In this document: positions 33,281 through 41,912 of the stretch, one piece after another
How the letters are laid out: each line of letters begins with the position of its first letter
Numbering within the stretch: the stretch's first letter is position 1
DNA from: Nitrospira sp.
Lineage (GTDB): Bacteria > Nitrospirota > Nitrospiria > Nitrospirales > Nitrospiraceae
Direction: 5' to 3'
Assembly (NCBI GenBank): GCA_019636915.1
Contig: JAHBWQ010000010.1
Span: forward strand, 1 to 44,857
Length of the DNA: 44,857 nt
Translations under genes and position numbers: made by a program
Notes under the pieces: model-generated
What the model saw: only the letters and a program-made list of their open reading frames with translations
Told to the model about the DNA's origin: nothing
Database searches by the model: none

Positions 33281-33799
33281 TCAGGAAGGGGATCGACTTC
33301 GATTTAATGCTTCGACAAGACTAACCAGATCTTCCTGTATCTTCTCCTCTAAATCCATGAACTGAATGCCCATGCCGGGAAAGAGAAGGTATCGTTCCGG
33401 CTTGTGACGAGCCCAGGCAACTTTTGCCTTAGCTCTAATTTTCTCCGTTGGTCGATCTGGAAGTGCAAACTCAACCGTAAGCTCGGTACCAGGGCTTAGA
33501 GGGGCACCACTCTCAATAAAGAGCCCTCCCCCACCGATTCCTCCCGTCAGGCTATCGAATTGCTTTCCTTCTGGAGTAGTGTAACGTACCTTCAACGCGA
33601 GCGGGGCTCGTGGTTGTGCGCGACAATGGGCAAACCGCGCATCCTCACTACTAGCCAATACTCGCTCGATAAGCGAGCCCCACGACACATTGCCAAGCAA
33701 CTGACCCGATGTGTCATGCACATGTATTGTTTCTTGTTGAGCATCAACGAGTAACGACTTACCACGATGACCTGGAGTAGAAACAACAGCAAACTTCAT
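33281..33799 (-). CDS. PilZ-like domain protein (TIGR02266-type), copy 1
   Basis: 172 residues. A small N-terminal beta module (about 1-50) is followed by a PilZ-like barrel (about 58-165). The first c-di-GMP motif RxxxR is present (Arg60/Arg64, RAQPR), but the second motif, normally (D/N)xSxxG, reads GGIGGGGLFIES (86-97): the acidic/Asn and Ser positions are both Gly. Binding of c-di-GMP is therefore uncertain. ATG 33799; a candidate ribosome site AGGAG lies rather far (13 nt) upstream. It follows copy 2 by 42 bp and is probably cotranscribed with it. Confidence 0.85.
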   Translation of the reverse strand: MKFAVVSTPGHRGKSLLVDAQQETIHVHDTSGQLLGNVSWGSLIERVLASSEDARFAHCRAQPRAPLALKVRYTTPEGKQFDSLTGGIGGGGLFIESGAPLSPGTELTVEFALPDRPTEKIRAKAKVAWARHKPERYLLFPGMGIQFMDLEEKIQEDLVSLVEALNRSRSPS

Positions 33800-33841
33800 A
33801 TAGAGACGATGTTCTCCTTCTGGCTCTGCTTGTACAGGGCT

Positions 33842-34360
33842 TTAGGCGGCCTGACTTGTCACCTGGGTTATTTTCACAACCTCATGAATTCGATCACGTA
33901 CGCCCGCATCTACTTCCGTAAATCGCACTCCCATTCCTGGACTGAAGGTATATTGATCAGCTTTCGGGCATACCCAAGCCACGGTCCCTTTGGCCGGAAG
34001 CCATTGGTCGGGTTTTTGAGGAAGTGAGAATTCCAGTGCCAATTTAGTTCCAACGGGGAGAGGGCTGTGGCTCTCAATAAATAGCCCGCCGCCGCCGATG
34101 CCACCGGCGCGACTCTCGAACTGCTGGCCTTCCGGTGTGTTGTAACGCACTCGAAATGTAAGGGAAATCCTAGGTTCTACCCGAACTTCTTTCTGAACTG
34201 CGCCCTTGCGATACGCTAGAACTTGATCGACCACAACGTCCCATGACAAGCTCCCAATGACATCCCCGTTTCCTCCCAACAATGTCACCATTTCCCGTTC
34301 CACATCCATTTGAAGCACTTTGCCTTTATGACGAAGGCTTGACAGGACAGAATACTTCAC
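33842..34360 (-). CDS. PilZ-like domain protein, copy 2
   Basis: 172 residues, colinear with copy 1 along its whole length (N-terminal module, RVEPR as RxxxR, then GGIGGGGLFIES), so the two arose by tandem duplication. The unusual all-Gly second motif is identical in both. GTG 34360 is chosen because GGGAGA lies 5-6 nt upstream and the resulting N terminus (MKYSVLSS) aligns with copy 1 (MKFAVVST); an earlier GTG at 34375 does not. A good promoter lies about 30 bp upstream (34392-34419). The function is presumably as a flagellar, pilus or exopolysaccharide effector, or a nucleotide-independent adaptor. Confidence 0.86.
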   Translation of the reverse strand: MKYSVLSSLRHKGKVLQMDVEREMVTLLGGNGDVIGSLSWDVVVDQVLAYRKGAVQKEVRVEPRISLTFRVRYNTPEGQQFESRAGGIGGGGLFIESHSPLPVGTKLALEFSLPQKPDQWLPAKGTVAWVCPKADQYTFSPGMGVRFTEVDAGVRDRIHEVVKITQVTSQAA

Positions 34361-34391
34361 ATGTTCTCCCTTCACTGGATCACACGTGGTA

Positions 34392-34419
34392 AGTATAGCG
34401 CGGTGTTTTTACTTGTCGA
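34392..34419 (-). promoter_or_regulatory. promoter of the PilZ pair
   Basis: Minus-strand TCGACA (34414-34419), 16-bp spacer, TATACT (34392-34397); five of six matches in each box. It gives the PilZ genes their own start, separate from clpX. Confidence 0.7.
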
Positions 34420-34462
34420 GGAAGGAGAGGGGCCTGGGATAGATATCGGGATCGCACGAGTC

Positions 34463-34514
34463 AGCCGGAAAAGACCTCATTGAGTCCTAAGTATACGACC
34501 AGTCTTTTCCGGCT
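34463..34514. repeat. perfect 13-bp inverted repeat downstream of clpX
   Basis: AGCCGGAAAAGAC (34463-34475) and GTCTTTTCCGGCT (34502-34514) flank 26 nt that include GTATAC. It lies 28 bp past the clpX stop. There is no T-run after the stem on the clpX strand, so it is not a standard terminator; it could be a transcript-end stabilising hairpin, a protein-binding dyad, or a miniature element. Confidence 0.6.
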
Positions 34515-34541
34515 ATATAAATATTCAAATTTATCAATATG

Positions 34542-35798
34542 TTACGCGGTTTTTGCGTCTTGTTCCTGCTCAAAGATACGCATCGGTGGGTTCTTACCCA
34601 TGATAGCATCTTCGGTAATTACCACTTCCATGATCTCTTTCTGAGAGGGGGCATCATACATCACGTCCAACATCACCTCCTCCAGAATTGCCCGGAGGCC
34701 TCGGGCCCCAGTCCGTTGAGCGTAGGCTTTTCGTGCAGCAGCCCCCAAGGCCCCTTCAGTAAATCGGAGCTTGACCTTCTCGAACGACAGCAACTTCTCA
34801 TATTGCTTCGTGAGGGCATTGCGCGGCTCGGTCAGGATACGAATGAGAGCACGCTCATCCAACTCCTCCAATGTAGCCACGACGGGAAGCCGGCCAACAA
34901 ATTCTGGAATCAGGCCGTACTTCAGGAAGTCCTCAGGTTGGACTTTGGCCAGCAGGTCACCTAATCGCACGTCACACTTCCCACGGATTTCAGCGCCGAA
35001 ACCCATGGACTTTCGATTCAGGCGCTGCTCGATGATCTGCTCTAAACCAACAAACGCTCCACCGCAGATGAACAAGATATTGCTCGTGTTTACTTGGATA
35101 AACTCCTGATGCGGGTGTTTTCTCCCGCCTTGTGGCGGAACATTCGCAATCGTGCCCTCGATCAGCTTCAGCAACGCCTGCTGCACACCTTCACCGGAGA
35201 CGTCGCGAGTGATCGAAGGGCTGTCACTTTTTCGACTAATCTTATCGATCTCATCAATGTACACAATTCCACGTTCGGCCCGCTCTACGTCATAATCAGC
35301 GGCCTGTAAAAGTTTCAGAATGATGTTCTCGACGTCTTCCCCTACATAGCCAGCCTCAGTGAGGGTCGTGGCATCCGCAAGTGTAAATGGGACATCGAGA
35401 TACTTGGCCAAGGTCTGGGCCAACAGGGTTTTCCCCGTTCCGGTTGGACCCACCATGAGAATGTTGCCTTTCTGAAGTTCGATGTCATCTACCCCTTTTT
35501 CCTTTGAAGAGATGCGCTTGTAATGGTTGTGCACAGCCACTGACAGAATGCGCTTCGCCCGCTCTTGCCCGATGACATACTGATCCAGATGATGTTTGAT
35601 TTCAGCAGGCTTTTTCAGTTTAGACGAAATTTCTTCCTTCGCCTCTTCCCAATCCTCGGCAATGATGTCATTGCAGAGGTTGACACATTCATCACAGATA
35701 TAGACCGTCGGCCCGGCAATCAGCTTCCGGACCTCATCACGGCTCTTGCCACAAAAAGAACACCGCAAATGTCGGTCCATCTTTTCCTGCTTAGCCAT
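34542..35798 (-). CDS. clpX: ATP-dependent Clp protease ATP-binding subunit ClpX
   Basis: 418 residues. AAA+ unfoldase that feeds ClpP. The N-terminal zinc-binding domain has Cys13/16/35/38; Walker A GPTGTGKT is at 117-124, Walker B in [10 protein letters not shown], and the arginine-containing GARGLR sensor 2 near the C terminus. The ClpP-docking loop, IGF in E. coli, reads MGF (in RKSMGFGAE), a conservative change. ATG 35798 has AGGAGG 5 nt upstream and lies 13 bp after the clpP stop. The order tig-clpP-clpX is the common one; lon does not follow. Confidence 0.98.
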   Translation of the reverse strand: MAKQEKMDRHLRCSFCGKSRDEVRKLIAGPTVYICDECVNLCNDIIAEDWEEAKEEISSKLKKPAEIKHHLDQYVIGQERAKRILSVAVHNHYKRISSKEKGVDDIELQKGNILMVGPTGTGKTLLAQTLAKYLDVPFTLADATTLTEAGYVGEDVENIILKLLQAADYDVERAERGIVYIDEIDKISRKSDSPSITRDVSGEGVQQALLKLIEGTIANVPPQGGRKHPHQEFIQVNTSNILFICGGAFVGLEQIIEQRLNRKSMGFGAEIRGKCDVRLGDLLAKVQPEDFLKYGLIPEFVGRLPVVATLEELDERALIRILTEPRNALTKQYEKLLSFEKVKLRFTEGALGAAARKAYAQRTGARGLRAILEEVMLDVMYDAPSQKEIMEVVITEDAIMGKNPPMRIFEQEQDAKTA

Positions 35799-35811
35799 GT
35801 GTCCTCCTGTG

Positions 35812-36438
35812 TTACTTACCCTTTGCCCCGTCTCCGGACTCACCCACCTTCAGAAACTTGGGTGGCCTTGTAATGACCTCATCAATGAGGCCATAGCGTT
35901 TCGCCTCTTCACCTGACATGAAATAATCTCGCTCGGTGTCATGGGCGATCTTTTCTATCGGTTGCCCGGTGTGCTTGGCCATAATCTCGTTGAGACGTTC
36001 ACGAATCTTTAGAATTTCCCTGGCGTGAATATCGATTTCTGTCGCTTGTCCTTGAAACCCACCTAGGGGTTGATGAATCATCACCCGGGCATTGGGTAGG
36101 GCAAACCGCTTTCCTTTTGTTCCAGCGGTAAGTAACAGCGCTCCCATGCTCGCCGCCTGACCGAGGCAAATCGTGTTAATCGGTGGTTTCACGTATTGCA
36201 TCGTGTCATAGATGCCCAATCCGGCTGTCACACTTCCTCCCGGCGAATTTACATAGAGATTAATGTCCTTTTCAGGATCTTCAGCTTCAAGGAAGAGCAA
36301 CTGCGCGATTACCAGATTGGCAAACACATCATCAATGGGGGCCCCAAGGAAAATGATACGATCTTTGAGGAGACGAGAATAGATGTCATAGGCGCGTTCG
36401 CCTCGATTAGTTTGCTCGACTACGATCGGAACCAACAT
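35812..36438 (-). CDS. clpP: ATP-dependent Clp protease proteolytic subunit ClpP
   Basis: 208 residues. Serine peptidase forming the tetradecameric chamber. Catalytic triad Ser97 ([10 protein letters not shown]), His122 (VMIHQPLGG) and Asp171 (ERDYFMS) are in the canonical register. The N terminus [21 protein letters not shown] is the usual start of mature ClpP with almost no propeptide. It lies 63 bp downstream of tig and just upstream of clpX. ATG 36438 is preceded by GAGGAAAGGAAG. Confidence 0.98.
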   Translation of the reverse strand: MLVPIVVEQTNRGERAYDIYSRLLKDRIIFLGAPIDDVFANLVIAQLLFLEAEDPEKDINLYVNSPGGSVTAGLGIYDTMQYVKPPINTICLGQAASMGALLLTAGTKGKRFALPNARVMIHQPLGGFQGQATEIDIHAREILKIRERLNEIMAKHTGQPIEKIAHDTERDYFMSGEEAKRYGLIDEVITRPPKFLKVGESGDGAKGK

Positions 36439-36501
36439 GTCGTTCGCTTCCTTTCCTCAAAGAGTGTCGGCGCGAAACACACAAGATGATCGAGCGCCAA
36501 C

Positions 36502-37818
36502 CTATCCCTGAATGACTGCTTGACGATAGACAAGATCCAGTGCCTTGTCGACCAAGATCCGTGCACGCAATTCCTCAACGGAATCCTGACCGCCTGCCTG
36601 GATCATTTTGACAAGATCGGCTATCGGCACCCGAAGTTCCTTGGCTAATCGAGTGACTTCGTGGTTTAGATCATCCTGACTCACTGACAAGTTTTCTTTC
36701 TCGGCAATGGCTTCGAGAATCAGTCCCGCTTTGACACGACGATTTGCTTCTTCACGATGCTCTTCACGGATCGCCTTCAGTTCCTCCGCAGCCGGTTCAG
36801 GAAGGGAGTCGGTGACTTTTCCACGCTGCCGTGCCTGCAGTTGCTGTCGTACGATCGTGGTGAGCTCTCGCTCTACAAGTGTGTCGGGAAGATCAAAATG
36901 ATGGGTCTCAACGAGGCGTTTGAGAAGGGTGTCTTTGTAGGATTCTTCGATATCTTTCTTGAGCGCCTTTTCCATTTCACCGCGCAGCTTTTCTCGTAAG
37001 TCTTGGATGGAGGCGTACGGTCCACAGTCTTTCGCAAACTCATCGTCAAGAGCTGGAAGCGTCTTGCGCTTGACGCCCTTGATGTCGAGGCGGAATTGAA
37101 CCACCTTTCCCGCAACTCGGTGATCCGGGTGGCTTACTGGATAGGTTTGCGGAATATCCACCACCTCACCTTCTTGCCTCCCCAGCAAATGCGCGTCTAT
37201 TTCAATCCCCAGCAGGGAGGCCTTCGAACCCACGCGATGCAGTTGGCCTTCTTTTTTCGTCCCCTCGAGAGCCACTCCGTCCAAAAATCCCTCCAGATCG
37301 ACAACGGCATAATCTCCATCAGCCAACGCTGTACCAGCTGGAGCTGCATCCAATCGGGCCTGTTGTTCTCGGAATACCTCGAGGGCACGGTCCACTTGTT
37401 CTTCGGCGACTGTACGCTTGTCGGCTTGCAGCGACATAGGACTGGGGGACTTATAGTCACGAAGTTCGATGGTCGGCTTGATTTCAACCGTCGCGGTAAA
37501 CGTAAACGGGGAATCTTTTTTAATCTTGACGCGATCCAGAGGAGGTATATCCACCACGACCGGATGAATTCCCGCTTCTTTGATCGCTCGATCATAAAAA
37601 TCAGGAACCAGTTTTCGAATGACATCTTCTTCGACAGTCTTGGCATACCGCTTTTCCAAGATTGCCAATGGGGCCTTCCCCGGTCGAAAACCAGGAACGT
37701 GAACCTGCCGATTCAGCTCCACATATGCCCGCGAAAATTGTTGGGTGACCTCGGCGGCTGGCACCTCGATTTTCAAGGCACGTTTCATCGGTCCTAACTC
37801 AGTGACTTCCATCTTCAT
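36502..37818 (-). CDS. tig: trigger factor
   Basis: 438 residues. Ribosome-associated chaperone and prolyl isomerase. The ribosome-docking signature appears as GFRPGKAP (about residue 45), an FKBP-type PPIase domain covers about 150-245, and the C-terminal arm region is helical and charged, so all three domains are complete. ATG 37818 is chosen (ATG 37812 is also possible); the frame is open to 37902 but would run into the tRNA gene. It starts 44 bp after tRNA-Leu on the same strand, so tRNA and tig may share a transcript. Followed by clpP and clpX. Confidence 0.96.
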   Translation of the reverse strand: MKMEVTELGPMKRALKIEVPAAEVTQQFSRAYVELNRQVHVPGFRPGKAPLAILEKRYAKTVEEDVIRKLVPDFYDRAIKEAGIHPVVVDIPPLDRVKIKKDSPFTFTATVEIKPTIELRDYKSPSPMSLQADKRTVAEEQVDRALEVFREQQARLDAAPAGTALADGDYAVVDLEGFLDGVALEGTKKEGQLHRVGSKASLLGIEIDAHLLGRQEGEVVDIPQTYPVSHPDHRVAGKVVQFRLDIKGVKRKTLPALDDEFAKDCGPYASIQDLREKLRGEMEKALKKDIEESYKDTLLKRLVETHHFDLPDTLVERELTTIVRQQLQARQRGKVTDSLPEPAAEELKAIREEHREEANRRVKAGLILEAIAEKENLSVSQDDLNHEVTRLAKELRVPIADLVKMIQAGGQDSVEELRARILVDKALDLVYRQAVIQG

Positions 37819-37862
37819 CGTCAAAATCTGGCTCCCATCCAGCTTAAGGGGATTCGGAATAG

Positions 37863-37945
37863 TGGTGCGAGAGGGGGGACTTGAACCCCCACGGTTACCC
37901 ACGAGATCCTAAGTCTCGCGCGTCTGCCAGTTCCGCCACTCTCGC
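37863..37945 (-). tRNA. tRNA-Leu (anticodon TAG)
   Basis: 83 nt with encoded CCA. Acceptor GCGAGAG/CTCTCGC, anticodon stem CGAGA/TCTCG closing loop CTTAGGA (anticodon TAG, reads CUA), short class II variable arm, T arm GGGGG-TTCAAGT-CCCCC. It is immediately upstream of tig, 44 bp away. Confidence 0.97.
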
Positions 37946-38273
37946 ACAGTGGAGGATGCCGAGGAGCTGTTTCTATCTAGTAATCACGACAGCCTAAACA
38001 CGCGATGTTGTATAGCGTTGTACCGTCGGACCCATACAAGTGTCAACCCATACGACCGAGGGTATTCCATACCTAGTATGAATGGCCCGATCCGGTAATA
38101 ATGATGCCCTATCCATTGCCTTTGCTGTCTTCCCTCAATAGCGCACCTATGGTTCACCGCTGCTACAAACCGTAAACGGTTCTCACACACAAGGCCCTTG
38201 CCCAATCAACTTCGGTCGCCTTGCTGCTGTTGTACACGCATGCTAAGATGCCGATCTTTGCACTTCTCGATGC
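37946..38273. other. 328-bp region between divergent tRNA-Leu and tRNA-Ser
   Basis: No gene is seen. It contains the tRNA-Ser promoter (38221-38249), a small AACCG-TAAA-CGGTT palindrome near 38167-38180, and CTAG followed by AATGGCC around 38074-38087, resembling the distal part of the kinase-upstream element, though this is too short to be significant. A convincing promoter for the tRNA-Leu/tig direction was not found. Confidence 0.5.
38221..38249 (+). promoter_or_regulatory. promoter for tRNA-Ser
   Basis: TTGCTG (38221-38226), 17-bp spacer ending in TGC, TAAGAT (38244-38249), an extended -10 arrangement 24 bp upstream of the tRNA 5' end. Confidence 0.6.
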
Positions 38274-38363
<90 letters not shown>

Positions 38364-38473
38364 TCCCGCACTTCGTGTGTACCGGCCGTTCCTTACTACG
38401 TAGGGTCATTCGTAAGGGCGAACGGGCATACTTCGAGTGCGGACTGTTTGAAGTGGATTCAGATTCGAGAACA

Positions 38474-38575
38474 GGGGCTGGGCCCTGTGCAATAGAACCC
38501 TGTGAACCCCGCTAGATCCGGAAGGAAGCAACGGTAAGCAGCCAGTTCTGTGTGCCGCAGGATCACCTGGCCCCA
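38474..38575 (+). ncRNA. ffs: signal recognition particle RNA (4.5S, small bacterial type)
   Basis: About 102 nt. The conserved apical tip is unmistakable: ATCCGGAAGGAAGCAACGG, with the GGAA tetraloop and the symmetric loop bound by Ffh, flanked by GCTAG and the pairing GTAAGCAGC. The ends GGGGC(TGGG) and (CCT)GGCCCC close the rod. ACTCTTTT follows directly and can serve as the terminator U-tract. It is positioned just upstream of dnaX-ybaB-recR, a common linkage. Exact ends are estimated from pairing. Confidence 0.93.
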
Positions 38576-38608
38576 CTCTTTTGATGCTGTATCTCGTGAA
38601 GTGTCATT

Positions 38609-38646
38609 CGTGAAGCGTTTGGACTATAGACGAGATACGCTTCACG
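38609..38646. repeat. 10-bp inverted repeat of the GTGAAGCG/CGCTTCAC type upstream of dnaX
   Basis: CGTGAAGCGT (38609-38618) pairs perfectly with ACGCTTCACG (38637-38646) across 18 nt. A third half-copy, CTCGTGAAGTG, begins at 38594. It shares ACGCTTCAC with the nuoD-nuoG spacer at 1747-1755, suggesting one dispersed intergenic repeat family. Confidence 0.6.
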
Positions 38647-38664
38647 CGTAACGAACGACGCAAC

Positions 38665-40434
38665 ATGGACTACCAAGTCTCCGCGCGAAAATATCGACCC
38701 GGCACTTTTGATGATGTGATCGGGCAGCCTCACGTTGTTCAGACCCTCATGAATGCGGTTTCCACCAAACGGGTGGCGCATGCGTACCTATTTTCCGGTA
38801 CGCGAGGCGTTGGAAAAACGACCGTGGCCCGAATCTTTGCCAAAGCCCTCAATTGTGCACAAGGACCCACCAGCCACCCCTGTGACATCTGCGAGAATTG
38901 TCGTGAAATCGCGCTGGGAAATTCGGTGGATGTCATCGAGATCGACGGCGCATCCAACACCAGCGTGGACGATGTCCGAGAGATCCGCGAGAACGTCAAG
39001 TTCGCGCCGTTTCGTGGTCAGTTCCGAGTCTATATTATCGATGAAGTCCATATGCTCTCTAATTCTGCCTTCAATGCCCTATTGAAGACGCTCGAGGAAC
39101 CACCGACTCACGCAGTGTTCGTTTTTGCGACAACAGAAATCCATAAGATTCCCGTGACGATCCTCTCACGGTGCCAGCACTACAACTTCCGCCGGATTGC
39201 CAGGTCCGAAATCGTCCAACGACTTCAACACGTGGCAGCTCAAGATCAGTTGACACTGGAGGAACGAAGCTTCCTGGCCCTGGCCCGTGCCAGTGAAGGC
39301 AGTATGCGCGATGCCTTGAGCTTGCTGGATCAAGCGATTGCCTACAGCGGCAAGGCCATCAGCCACGCGGATCTCGAGCTGCTGCTGGGAGCCGTCCCTC
39401 AAGAACTGGTACAGGAACTCATTCAAGCCATTTTGACCCAAGACAGCCCTGCGGCTCTCGCCAGCCTGGCCAGCCTCCTGGATAGAGGACATGACTTGCG
39501 GGCATTCTGTGCAGACGTCGTGGAACATATCCGTAATCTGCTCGTGGCAGCCGTCGTTCCCAGCACGACCGAGCTCAAAAGTTTGATTGAGACTTCGGAA
39601 GAAGATCTCAATCGGCTTTCGTCGGATGCCAAGACGGTGACGCCTGAACAAATCCAGGAACTACTGGCCATCTTCATTCAGGCGGAAGATTCATTGCGAT
39701 TCAGCGCTCACCCCCGTTTTGTGATGGAGACCGCAGCCGTGCGGGCGACACGACTGCTGCGCCCGCGCCCGAGTGACTCCCTTTCTCCACAACAGATATC
39801 CCCGTCCCCAAGCCATAAACCCTTGGCTGCATCAGAAGGACACAAAAACACGCCGTCCGCTTCACCAACCTGGAAGCCGACCAACCAGCCTCCCCCTGCG
39901 TCTAAGGCAGGAAAGGTTGAGCGACCGGTCCCCTCGCCCGATCCTTCTCCGAAACCCATAGTCGATTCAACGGCTACCACCCCAGCCACCGAGTCCGCTC
40001 TGATTTCTCCTCAACCATCAACATTGCGGTGGGAATTGGTCCAAGAAGAGATTGCGGCGTCGTTTCCAAACATCGCCCCGTTCCTCGAGGCTGGTCGCTT
40101 CGTTGGATTAGAAGGCGGCGTTGTCACGATCGGATTTGCCAAACAGGCCACAGTGGCCAGAGCTCGACTTGAGAAGGAAGAAAATACCAGAGTGATCTCG
40201 CAGTTATGTGAACGGCAAGTGGGACCGCCTATCCGCGTCAGAATTATCGAGTTAACGGAGACCCACCCTCAAGGACCGACGATGGCCCAGGCACGGGCAG
40301 CCAAGGAACAGGAACATCGGGCAGCGTTGTTTCAACAGGCAAAGACAAATCCAACGGTGAAGCAGGCGCTCGAGATATTCGGCGTGGAGTTAGCAGAAGT
40401 CCGCAGCATCGCCCAACAGGAGGCAAGCGAATGA
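38665..40434 (+). CDS. dnaX: DNA polymerase III subunit gamma/tau
   Basis: 589 residues. Clamp-loader ATPase and replisome organiser. Walker A GTRGVGKT at 45-52, zinc ligands Cys64/73/76/79, Walker B DEVH at 126-129 and the SRC motif at 168-170 are all present; domain III follows to about 365. Residues ~370-450 are a Pro/Ser-rich linker, then a C-terminal tau-like domain (about 451-589) for polymerase or DnaB contact. No A AAA AAG-type slippery site was seen, so only the full-length form is predicted. ATG 38665 lacks a clear ribosome site. The stop overlaps ybaB (ATGA). Confidence 0.96.
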   Translation: MDYQVSARKYRPGTFDDVIGQPHVVQTLMNAVSTKRVAHAYLFSGTRGVGKTTVARIFAKALNCAQGPTSHPCDICENCREIALGNSVDVIEIDGASNTSVDDVREIRENVKFAPFRGQFRVYIIDEVHMLSNSAFNALLKTLEEPPTHAVFVFATTEIHKIPVTILSRCQHYNFRRIARSEIVQRLQHVAAQDQLTLEERSFLALARASEGSMRDALSLLDQAIAYSGKAISHADLELLLGAVPQELVQELIQAILTQDSPAALASLASLLDRGHDLRAFCADVVEHIRNLLVAAVVPSTTELKSLIETSEEDLNRLSSDAKTVTPEQIQELLAIFIQAEDSLRFSAHPRFVMETAAVRATRLLRPRPSDSLSPQQISPSPSHKPLAASEGHKNTPSASPTWKPTNQPPPASKAGKVERPVPSPDPSPKPIVDSTATTPATESALISPQPSTLRWELVQEEIAASFPNIAPFLEAGRFVGLEGGVVTIGFAKQATVARARLEKEENTRVISQLCERQVGPPIRVRIIELTETHPQGPTMAQARAAKEQEHRAALFQQAKTNPTVKQALEIFGVELAEVRSIAQQEASE

Positions 40435-40754
40435 AGAACCCCTTCGGCAATATGAACAACATTCTCAAGCAAGCTCAGGCCATGCAAGAGCAGATGGCCA
40501 AAATCCAAGAGCAGGCCGCATCCAAAACCGCCAGTGGGACAGCAGGCGGCGGGATCGTTACCGTCACGGCAAATGGGGCCATGCAGATCGTCAGCGTGGC
40601 AATAGACCCGGAGGTCGTCAAGGGCGGCGATGTCGACATGCTCCAGGATCTGGTCGTGGCCGCCACGAACGAGGCACTCCGTAGAGCCAAGGAATTGATG
40701 GAAGGTGAGATGAAAGCCTTGACGGGCGGGATGAAAATCCCAGGTCTGTTCTAG
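40431..40754 (+). CDS. ybaB: YbaB/EbfC nucleoid-associated protein
   Basis: 107 residues. Small dimeric DNA-binding protein of the family invariably linked to recR. An N-terminal coiled helix rich in Gln/Met (KQAQAMQEQMAKIQEQ) is followed by the conserved VTVTANG and SVAIDPEVV strands and a C-terminal helix ending in the TGGMKIPGLF motif. The ATG overlaps the dnaX stop by 4 bp and has GGAGG 7 nt upstream inside dnaX. The recR start is 2 bp downstream. Confidence 0.95.
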   Translation: MKNPFGNMNNILKQAQAMQEQMAKIQEQAASKTASGTAGGGIVTVTANGAMQIVSVAIDPEVVKGGDVDMLQDLVVAATNEALRRAKELMEGEMKALTGGMKIPGLF

Positions 40755-40756
40755 CA

Positions 40757-41359
40757 ATGGCCGTGGATCAGCAGGGCCTACTCGCACGACTCATCAAAGA
40801 ACTGGTCCGACTCCCCGGAATCGGTCATAAGAGCGCACAACGGCTGGCCTTTCACCTCATGAAGATGGAGCGGGAAGACGCCTTACGGCTTGCCGATGCC
40901 ATACGAGCGGTCAAGGATGGGTTGGCGTTTTGCAGTCAATGCCGGAATATCGCAGAAGGGGAGCTGTGTGAGTTTTGCCGTGACCCGAAACGCGATCACA
41001 GCAAGATTTTCGTGGTTGAGGAACCCAGTACCCTCTATGCCGTTGAACGAGCCGGGGCCTATCGTGGGCTCTATCATGTCTTATTAGGTGCCCTCTCTCC
41101 GTTGGATGGGGTAGGCCCCGGAGACATCCGGGCCGAAGAACTCATTGAGCGGGTTAAACTTGGCGGGGTCGAAGAAGTCATCCTGGCAACAAATCCCACC
41201 ATCGAAGGAGAGGCCACAGCCATCTATCTCACCCGAATGCTCAAGCCGTTCGGCATCCGCGTGTCTCGTATCGCCTATGGCATTCCGGTCGGTATGGATA
41301 TCGAGTACGCGGACGAAGTAACCCTCCTCAAATCGATCGAGGGGCGCCGAGATTTATAG
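40757..41359 (+). CDS. recR: recombination protein RecR
   Basis: 200 residues, the normal length. Acts with RecF/RecO in gap repair as a ring-shaped DNA clamp. The N-terminal helix-hairpin-helix (LPGIGHKSAQRLAFHL), the zinc finger Cys59/62/71/74, and the Toprim domain starting FVVEEPSTLYAVE are present. The C-terminal Walker-B-like segment ends EVTLLKSIEGRR. It begins 2 bp after the ybaB stop, completing dnaX-ybaB-recR. AT-rich DNA and a promoter for the next gene follow. Confidence 0.97.
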   Translation: MAVDQQGLLARLIKELVRLPGIGHKSAQRLAFHLMKMEREDALRLADAIRAVKDGLAFCSQCRNIAEGELCEFCRDPKRDHSKIFVVEEPSTLYAVERAGAYRGLYHVLLGALSPLDGVGPGDIRAEELIERVKLGGVEEVILATNPTIEGEATAIYLTRMLKPFGIRVSRIAYGIPVGMDIEYADEVTLLKSIEGRRDL

Positions 41360-41384
41360 CATTTTGATACCTAACAAGCCCGCG

Positions 41385-41414
41385 TTGACCCCCTCTCATT
41401 AAGGTTGATATATT
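41385..41414 (+). promoter_or_regulatory. promoter for the DksA/TraR-family gene
   Basis: TTGACC (41385-41390), 18-bp spacer, TATATT (41409-41414) in locally AT-rich DNA; predicted leader of about 42 nt to ATG 41463. Confidence 0.6.
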
Positions 41415-41462
41415 CTCCGTATACATCAATATATCCAATTTATCCGACAGCGAGCCTTAGTC

Positions 41463-41876
41463 ATGAAAACACCTCCCCCTAAGAAGCAACCTGCTTCGGT
41501 CACGCATCAAGCAGCTAGTTCCGCGAGCGCGAAGTATCCCGACATCCGTCAGGACCTTGAGCGCCAACGTGCGGCAATTCTCAGTGAGACGGGTGAGGTC
41601 CTGACACACCGAGAAAACCCCGAAGCATTTCCCGATGTCAGCGATCAAGCCTCAGCCGAAGTTGATCAGGGCTTCTCCATGCGCATTCGAGACCGAGAAC
41701 GGAAGTTGTTGAAGAAGATCGACGAGGCGCTCGACCGGATGAATACCGAGACCTATGGGATTTGCGAAGGGTGTGGTGGGGAGATTCCGTACAAGCGGCT
41801 CAAAGCTCGCCCGGTCACCACCTTGTGCATCGAGTGCAAAACTCTTCAAGAGCAGGAAGAACAAGCTCGAAGCTGA
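41463..41876 (+). CDS. DksA/TraR-family C4 zinc-finger protein
   Basis: 137 residues. Family members bind the RNA polymerase secondary channel and tune transcription, often with ppGpp. The zinc finger is complete (Cys101/104/122/125, CEGC...CIEC), and the coiled-coil tip carries the DxxDxA signature (Asp58, Asp61, Ala63) needed for DksA activity. The first ~22 residues are a Lys/Ser/Ala-rich extension. Monocistronic with its own promoter. It could be named dksA, but several paralogues per genome are usual, so no symbol is given. Confidence 0.92.
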   Translation: MKTPPPKKQPASVTHQAASSASAKYPDIRQDLERQRAAILSETGEVLTHRENPEAFPDVSDQASAEVDQGFSMRIRDRERKLLKKIDEALDRMNTETYGICEGCGGEIPYKRLKARPVTTLCIECKTLQEQEEQARS

Positions 41877-41912
41877 TCTCGGGGTCTTCTCCCTGCTCAG
41901 AGAAAACAACCC

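Noticed and set aside
37003..37797. 264-codon plus-strand open frame opposite tig
   Set aside because: It is a mirror of the trigger factor coding frame, with no independent support.
37819..37902. Upstream extension of tig into tRNA-Leu
   Set aside because: The extra codons translate tRNA sequence; ATG 37818 gives the conserved N terminus.
38665..40434. Programmed frameshift in dnaX producing gamma
   Set aside because: No A AAA AAG-like slippery heptamer with a downstream hairpin was seen.
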